A stretch of DNA of 18,460 nucleotides, taken from the NCBI GenBank assembly GCA_013042825.1, contig JABDPL010000189.1, positions 1 to 18,460 of the forward strand, given 5' to 3'. The notes below the pieces were generated by a model that was not told the DNA's origin, made no database searches, and saw only the letters and a program-made list of their open reading frames with translations. Source of the DNA: Flavobacteriaceae bacterium (GTDB taxonomy: Bacteria; Bacteroidota; Bacteroidia; Flavobacteriales; Flavobacteriaceae). The stretch's first letter is position 1, and each line of letters starts with the position of its first letter. The position numbers and the translations under genes are program-made. This document shows positions 15,009 to 18,460 of the stretch, piece by piece.

Positions 15009-17660
15009 ATGAAAATAGTAAGTATCAATGCGATGAGAGGTCCCAATTACTGGTCAGTTCGGCGGCATAAACTGATAGTAATGGTCCTTGACCTTGAGGA
15101 AATGGAGGAGTTGCCATCAAACAAGGTAGACGGGTTTTATGAAAGACTTACAAAAATGTTCCCTGGCATGTACGAGCATCGCTGTTCGGTTGGAGAACCC
15201 GGTGGATTCTTTCAACGCGTAGAGGAAGGAACCTGGATGGGTCATATAATAGAACATATTGCCCTGGAAATTCAAACCCTTGCAGGAATGGATGTTGGAT
15301 TCGGACGAACGAGATCTTATGGTGAACAAGGCGTTTATTCTGTGGTATTTGCCTATATGGAAGAGAAGGTTGGCCGCTATGCCGCTAGAGCTTCGGTTCG
15401 AATTTGTGAAGCTTTGATAAATGGTGAAGACTATGATATGTCTGATGACATTCAGGAAATGCGAGTGCTCAGGGAGTCTGAGCGTCTTGGTCCGAGTACA
15501 GGGTCAATTGTAGACGAAGCCGAATCCAGAGGCATCCCATGGATAAGGTTGAATAAATATTCGCTTTGCCAGTTGGGCTATGGAGCCAATCAAAAGCGAA
15601 TCCAGGCCACTGTCACAAGTGAAACAAGTAGTATTGGTGTGGAACTGGCATGTGATAAAGAAGACACCAAATACCTTTTAGAACAAGCTGAGGTCGAAGT
15701 TCCTAAAGGTGATATTATTCGTCGTGAACGCAGTCTGGAAGAAGCCTGCAATTATGTGGGATATCCCCTTGTTGTAAAACCGATTGACGGGAATCACGGA
15801 CGTGGGATTACGGTCGATATTCAGAAATATGATGAAGCGCTGGAAGCTTTTAAAAAGGCCAAGGAAAGCTCGAGAAGCGGTGCAATCATAGTTGAAAAAT
15901 ATATTACAGGTGAAGACTACAGAATATTAGTAATAAACAATGTAATGGTGGCAGCGGCCAAACGAACTCCGGCTCATGTGATCGGTGATGGGCAATCAAC
16001 AATTCAGCAGCTGATAGATAAGGTCAACGAGGACCCAAGGAGGGGTTACGGCCATGAAGAAGTACTTACCCAGATCACGGTCAATGATCTGACCAAAACT
16101 ATTATCGCGGCAAAAGGCTACGGTCTTGATACCGTAATTGATGAAGGTGAAATGCTGGTTCTTAAGGATACGGCCAATTTGAGCACAGGCGGAACAGCAG
16201 AAGATGTGACCGATATAGTCCATCCGGCTAATGTTGCCATGGCCGAACGGATTTCAAAGATCATAGATCTTGATATCTGCGGAATTGATGTTATGACCAC
16301 AGATATTTCGAAGCCTTTATCTGAAACCGGAGGTGCAGTACTTGAAGTTAATGCCGGTCCCGGATTCAGAATGCATCTCGCGCCTACAACCGGATTACCG
16401 CGAAATGTAGCGGCACCAGTGATCGATAAGTTATTTCCAATTAAGGGCGATACAGGCCGAATTCCTATTGTTGCTGTAACAGGAACCAATGGAAAAACAA
16501 CCACAACGCGATTGATTGCCCATATTGCCAAGCTCAAAGGTCACAGGGTAGGGTATACAACCAGTGATGGGGTTTATATTCAAAACCGGCTGCTGATGAC
16601 CGGTGATTGTACCGGACCGGCAAGTGCAGAATTTGTCCTGAAAGATCCCACCGTGAATTTCGCAGTTCTTGAATGCGCCAGGGGTGGATTGTTAAGAGCA
16701 GGTCTCGGATTTAAGAAATGCGATGTTGGAATCGTTACCAATGTTGCCGGTGATCATCTTGGGCTCAAAGGTATACACACCATAGACCAATTGGCAAAGG
16801 TTAAAGGCGTAGTCCCTGAAACCGTGCTTCCGGATGGTTATGCTATTTTAAATGCAGACGATGACCTGGTTTATAATATGAGACGAACAGTTGATTGCAA
16901 TGTCGCATTGTTTTCAATGGATGAAAATAATCCGCGTATTAAAGCCCTGCAACGATTGAACGGGATTACCGGGATTTACGAAAATGGATTCGTAACCATT
17001 TGTAAAGGGGAATGGAAGATGAGAGTGATGAGAGCTGATGACATTCCATTAACTTATGGTGGGCGTGCTAAATTTATGATTCAGAATATTTTACCAGCGA
17101 TTATCGCGGCACATGTACAAGGTATTAGTATAGAGGATACCAAGGCAGCCCTGGAATCTTTTATTCCCTCGCCGTCTCAAACCCCGGGAAGATTGAATTT
17201 GTTCAAGTTCAATAATTTCAGTGTCCTACTGGATTATGCCCATAACCCGGCCGGTATGAGGGCTTTGCAGAATTTTACCGATAATCTCGATGCCACTGTC
17301 AAAGTTGGTATAATAGCAGGAATAGGCGACAGGCGAATAGAGGATAACAACGAAATGGGAAGTATTGCAGCTGAAATGTTTGATGAGGTCATTATCAGGC
17401 AGGACAAGCACCTGAGAGGGAAATCTGAGGATGAATTGATAAAGATGCTGGATGATGGTATAAAAATGAAAGATCCAAACAAGAAAACCATGATTATCCC
17501 TTCCGAACGTGAGGCTATAAATTATGCGGTTAAGAATGCCAAAGCGGGGTCGCTTATAATACTATGTAGTGATGTAGTCCCGGATGCGCTGGATTTGGTC
17601 ACCGAACTCAGAGAGAAGGAGGCCAGGGGAGAATTGGCATTCCCCGATAATGGGAAATAA
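15009..17660 (+). CDS. cphA: Cyanophycin synthetase (CphA1 type)
   Basis: This cytoplasmic enzyme builds cyanophycin, a poly-Asp backbone with Arg on each side chain, using one ATP per Asp and one per Arg added. The 883 residues match the full CphA1 layout. The N domain (about 1-160) begins MKIVSINAMRGPNYWSVRRH and contains HIIEH (79-83) plus Glu87. The ATP-grasp domain (about 161-480) carries NQKRIQAT, YPLVVKPIDGNHGRGITVDI (252-271) and EVNAGPGFRMHLAPT (446-460). The Mur-ligase-like domain (about 485-875) has the P-loop GTNGKTTTT (492-500), ECARGGLLR (555-563), LDYAHNPAGM (741-750) and RQDKHLRGK (797-805). All key motifs are present with no truncation, so both ligase sites should work. The start at 15009 fits the family N-terminus exactly. 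It diverges from cphB, so synthesis and breakdown can be controlled separately. Confidence 0.97.
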   Translation: MKIVSINAMRGPNYWSVRRHKLIVMVLDLEEMEELPSNKVDGFYERLTKMFPGMYEHRCSVGEPGGFFQRVEEGTWMGHIIEHIALEIQTLAGMDVGFGRTRSYGEQGVYSVVFAYMEEKVGRYAARASVRICEALINGEDYDMSDDIQEMRVLRESERLGPSTGSIVDEAESRGIPWIRLNKYSLCQLGYGANQKRIQATVTSETSSIGVELACDKEDTKYLLEQAEVEVPKGDIIRRERSLEEACNYVGYPLVVKPIDGNHGRGITVDIQKYDEALEAFKKAKESSRSGAIIVEKYITGEDYRILVINNVMVAAAKRTPAHVIGDGQSTIQQLIDKVNEDPRRGYGHEEVLTQITVNDLTKTIIAAKGYGLDTVIDEGEMLVLKDTANLSTGGTAEDVTDIVHPANVAMAERISKIIDLDICGIDVMTTDISKPLSETGGAVLEVNAGPGFRMHLAPTTGLPRNVAAPVIDKLFPIKGDTGRIPIVAVTGTNGKTTTTRLIAHIAKLKGHRVGYTTSDGVYIQNRLLMTGDCTGPASAEFVLKDPTVNFAVLECARGGLLRAGLGFKKCDVGIVTNVAGDHLGLKGIHTIDQLAKVKGVVPETVLPDGYAILNADDDLVYNMRRTVDCNVALFSMDENNPRIKALQRLNGITGIYENGFVTICKGEWKMRVMRADDIPLTYGGRAKFMIQNILPAIIAAHVQGISIEDTKAALESFIPSPSQTPGRLNLFKFNNFSVLLDYAHNPAGMRALQNFTDNLDATVKVGIIAGIGDRRIEDNNEMGSIAAEMFDEVIIRQDKHLRGKSEDELIKMLDDGIKMKDPNKKTMIIPSEREAINYAVKNAKAGSLIILCSDVVPDALDLVTELREKEARGELAFPDNGK

Positions 17661-17685
17661 AAAAAGCCACAACTTGCGTTGCGGC
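17659..17685 (-). terminator. Intrinsic terminator of the small secreted-protein gene
   Basis: On the minus strand an 8-base stem with one mismatch (GCCGCAAC / GTTGTGGC) and a GCAA loop is followed by seven U residues. Its U-run overlaps the cphA stop codon. Read on the plus strand the hairpin is followed only by CTTCCTC, so it would be at best a weak terminator for cphA. Confidence 0.75.
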
Positions 17686-17723
17686 CTTCCTCGAATAATT
17701 CATGTATGTAGAAGTATGTTATC

Positions 17724-18038
17724 TTAACTCATGCGAGTTACTTTTCCTTTGATTTGCAGCGCTCTCATATAGGCCTTTATACTGATGATATCCTCGCTTT
17801 TCTGATAGTTGATCATTTTAGTCTGATCATAAGGATTGGAGCTGATAGGCTCAACTTTCCGAAGGACCAAAAAATCCTGCATATCAGTGAAGGAGGAAAA
17901 TTCAACAACCTCATATTCCGAGTAAGTTATTAAAGAATCCTGCAGCGGAACTTCAGTCGAACCTGAGTTAGACTGGGCGCTTACATTTATACTGAATAAT
18001 ATGATGAACCCTATTATGAACATTTTCTCCATCGCCAT
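17724..18038 (-). CDS. Small secreted protein of unknown function
   Basis: I do not recognise this protein. From the ATG at 18036-18038 it has 104 residues and begins MAMEKMFIIGFIILFSINVS, a clear Sec signal peptide with likely cleavage after SAQ or VSA near residue 22. The mature part is about 80 residues, soluble-looking and rich in Ser, Asp/Glu and Tyr early on (SLITYSEYEVVEFSSF). It has a basic end (KAYMRALQIKGKVTRMS) and no cysteine. An A-rich AAAAAG about 5 bases before the start fits Bacteroidota translation signals. A start at 18032 is also possible; the 18065 start would put nine polar residues before the signal and is less likely. It converges on cphA and has its own terminator, so it is a real transcription unit, but a link to cyanophycin is not shown. 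Confidence 0.65.
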   Translation of the reverse strand: MAMEKMFIIGFIILFSINVSAQSNSGSTEVPLQDSLITYSEYEVVEFSSFTDMQDFLVLRKVEPISSNPYDQTKMINYQKSEDIISIKAYMRALQIKGKVTRMS

Positions 18039-18065
18039 AACACTTTTTGTTTGGTTTACAGTCAC

Positions 18066-18326
18066 ATGTGTAGCATTTGGTTAGTCCTAAATAAGCTCAT
18101 CAGGACAGAAAATCTCAATATTTTTGATAAAATGTCATAAAAAATGGATAAGCAGGTCACTGCTGTGTAAAAATGCCGATAAACGGAATGATAAACAGGT
18201 AGTTGGAAAAATACAAAAGGAATCCGGTTATCATTGACCACGGCTCCTTTTGCACTCGTCCTACTGTATAGCAATAGAACTCTCAATTATTATATTTGTG
18301 TTTTCATGCCTAAACTATTAAGAAGT
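18066..18326. other. AT-rich spacer without a supported gene
   Basis: This gap of about 260 bases holds no open frame that looks like a protein gene. Two small signals are visible. One is a perfect 5-base hairpin, AGCAG-GTCA-CTGCT (18151-18164), followed on the minus strand after six bases by a run of six T, a possible weak terminator for the gene from the right. The other is an orphan TATATTTG on the plus strand (18291-18298). Confidence 0.5.
18291..18298 (+). promoter_or_regulatory. Orphan -7-like promoter box
   Basis: TATATTTG is an exact TAnnTTTG match on the plus strand, but no TTG -33 element and no convincing plus-strand gene follow it. Transcription from it would run antisense into the 3' end of the cupin-like gene. 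It may be chance in AT-rich DNA. Confidence 0.2.
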
Positions 18327-18460
18327 CTAAACAAATCGGATATCATATTTAGAGGCTATGCCTGCCACAAGTTTAAGATCTGGCGGACCGGGTTCCAGTT
18401 TCGATAATTCAGCAAACATTACCTCCAGGCCTGCCGGGAATATACTGAGCAGCACCTTAG
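18327..18460 (-). CDS. C-terminal end of a probable cupin-type protein (partial, runs off right edge)
   Basis: An open frame enters from the right edge on the minus strand and ends at a TAG at 18327-18329, giving the last 43 residues of a protein. They read KVLLSIFPAGLEVMFAELSK, then LEPGPPDLKLVAGIASKYDI and RFV. The pattern Pro-Ala/Gly-Gly-hydrophobic-Glu-x-hydrophobic-Phe-x-Glu-Leu, then a proline-rich turn, then an alanine-rich helix ending in Lys-Tyr-x-Ile-x-Phe-Val, resembles the tail found after the barrel in many single-domain cupin proteins. The cupin metal-binding part lies outside the window, so the assignment is tentative, but that this is real coding sequence is well supported by its residue pattern. 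Confidence 0.55.
   Translation of the reverse strand, partial: KVLLSIFPAGLEVMFAELSKLEPGPPDLKLVAGIASKYDIRFV

Noticed and set aside
16118..16537. 139-codon minus-strand open frame inside cphA
   Set aside because: It sits opposite the ATP-grasp/Mur-ligase junction of a fully conserved cphA; composition is that of an antisense frame.
18062..18286. 74-codon minus-strand open frame in the right-hand spacer
   Set aside because: It has no family-like pattern and no start signal, overlaps the leader of the small secreted-protein gene, and has composition like non-coding AT-rich DNA.
18306..18407. Short plus-strand frame starting just after the orphan TATATTTG box
   Set aside because: Its 33 residues are basic and pattern-free and overlap the well-supported end of the cupin-like gene on the other strand.

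Overview
The window looks like chromosomal DNA from a marine-type Flavobacteriaceae (phylum Bacteroidota). Three things point there: the gene order rplM-rpsI-rpsB-tsf-pyrH-frr, protein families typical of the phylum (DUF5686 and DUF5916 outer-membrane proteins, a PolA with the flavobacterial start), and promoter boxes of the Bacteroidota form TAnnTTTG instead of TATAAT. The genus cannot be fixed from the sequence alone. Base composition is moderate and even, and I see no insertion sequence, integrase, tRNA, rRNA or CRISPR array.

Region 1 (1-7344, all minus strand) is read right to left. A strong promoter at about 7314-7344 starts the ribosomal block rplM-rpsI-rpsB-tsf, which ends at a clear intrinsic terminator at 4553-4580. 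A second promoter box (4474-4481) then starts pyrH and frr. Beyond frr lie two envelope genes: a short, stand-alone DUF5686-type outer-membrane beta-barrel protein and an RND/MMPL-type transporter that runs off the left edge and has its own promoter box. The leaders of rplM, rpsB and pyrH each contain inverted repeats that may be regulatory RNA structures.

Region 2 (7485-13028) has a plus-strand 888-residue outer-membrane protein (CBM9-like domain plus DUF5916 barrel), facing a complete minus-strand polA encoding a three-domain DNA polymerase I.

Region 3 (13119-17660) is the most distinctive part: a compact cyanophycin locus. It encodes cyanophycin synthetase (cphA, +), intracellular cyanophycinase (cphB, -) and an isoaspartyl peptidase (iaaA, +). 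Together these can polymerise Asp and Arg into cyanophycin, cut the polymer to beta-Asp-Arg dipeptides, and split those back to Asp and Arg. That is a complete nitrogen/carbon/energy storage cycle in a heterotrophic bacteroidete. iaaA and cphB converge with no base between their stop codons, while cphB and cphA diverge from a 96-bp shared control region.

Region 4 (17661-18460) holds a small secreted protein of unknown function with its own terminator, a mostly empty AT-rich spacer, and the C-terminal end of a probable cupin-type protein that enters from the right edge.
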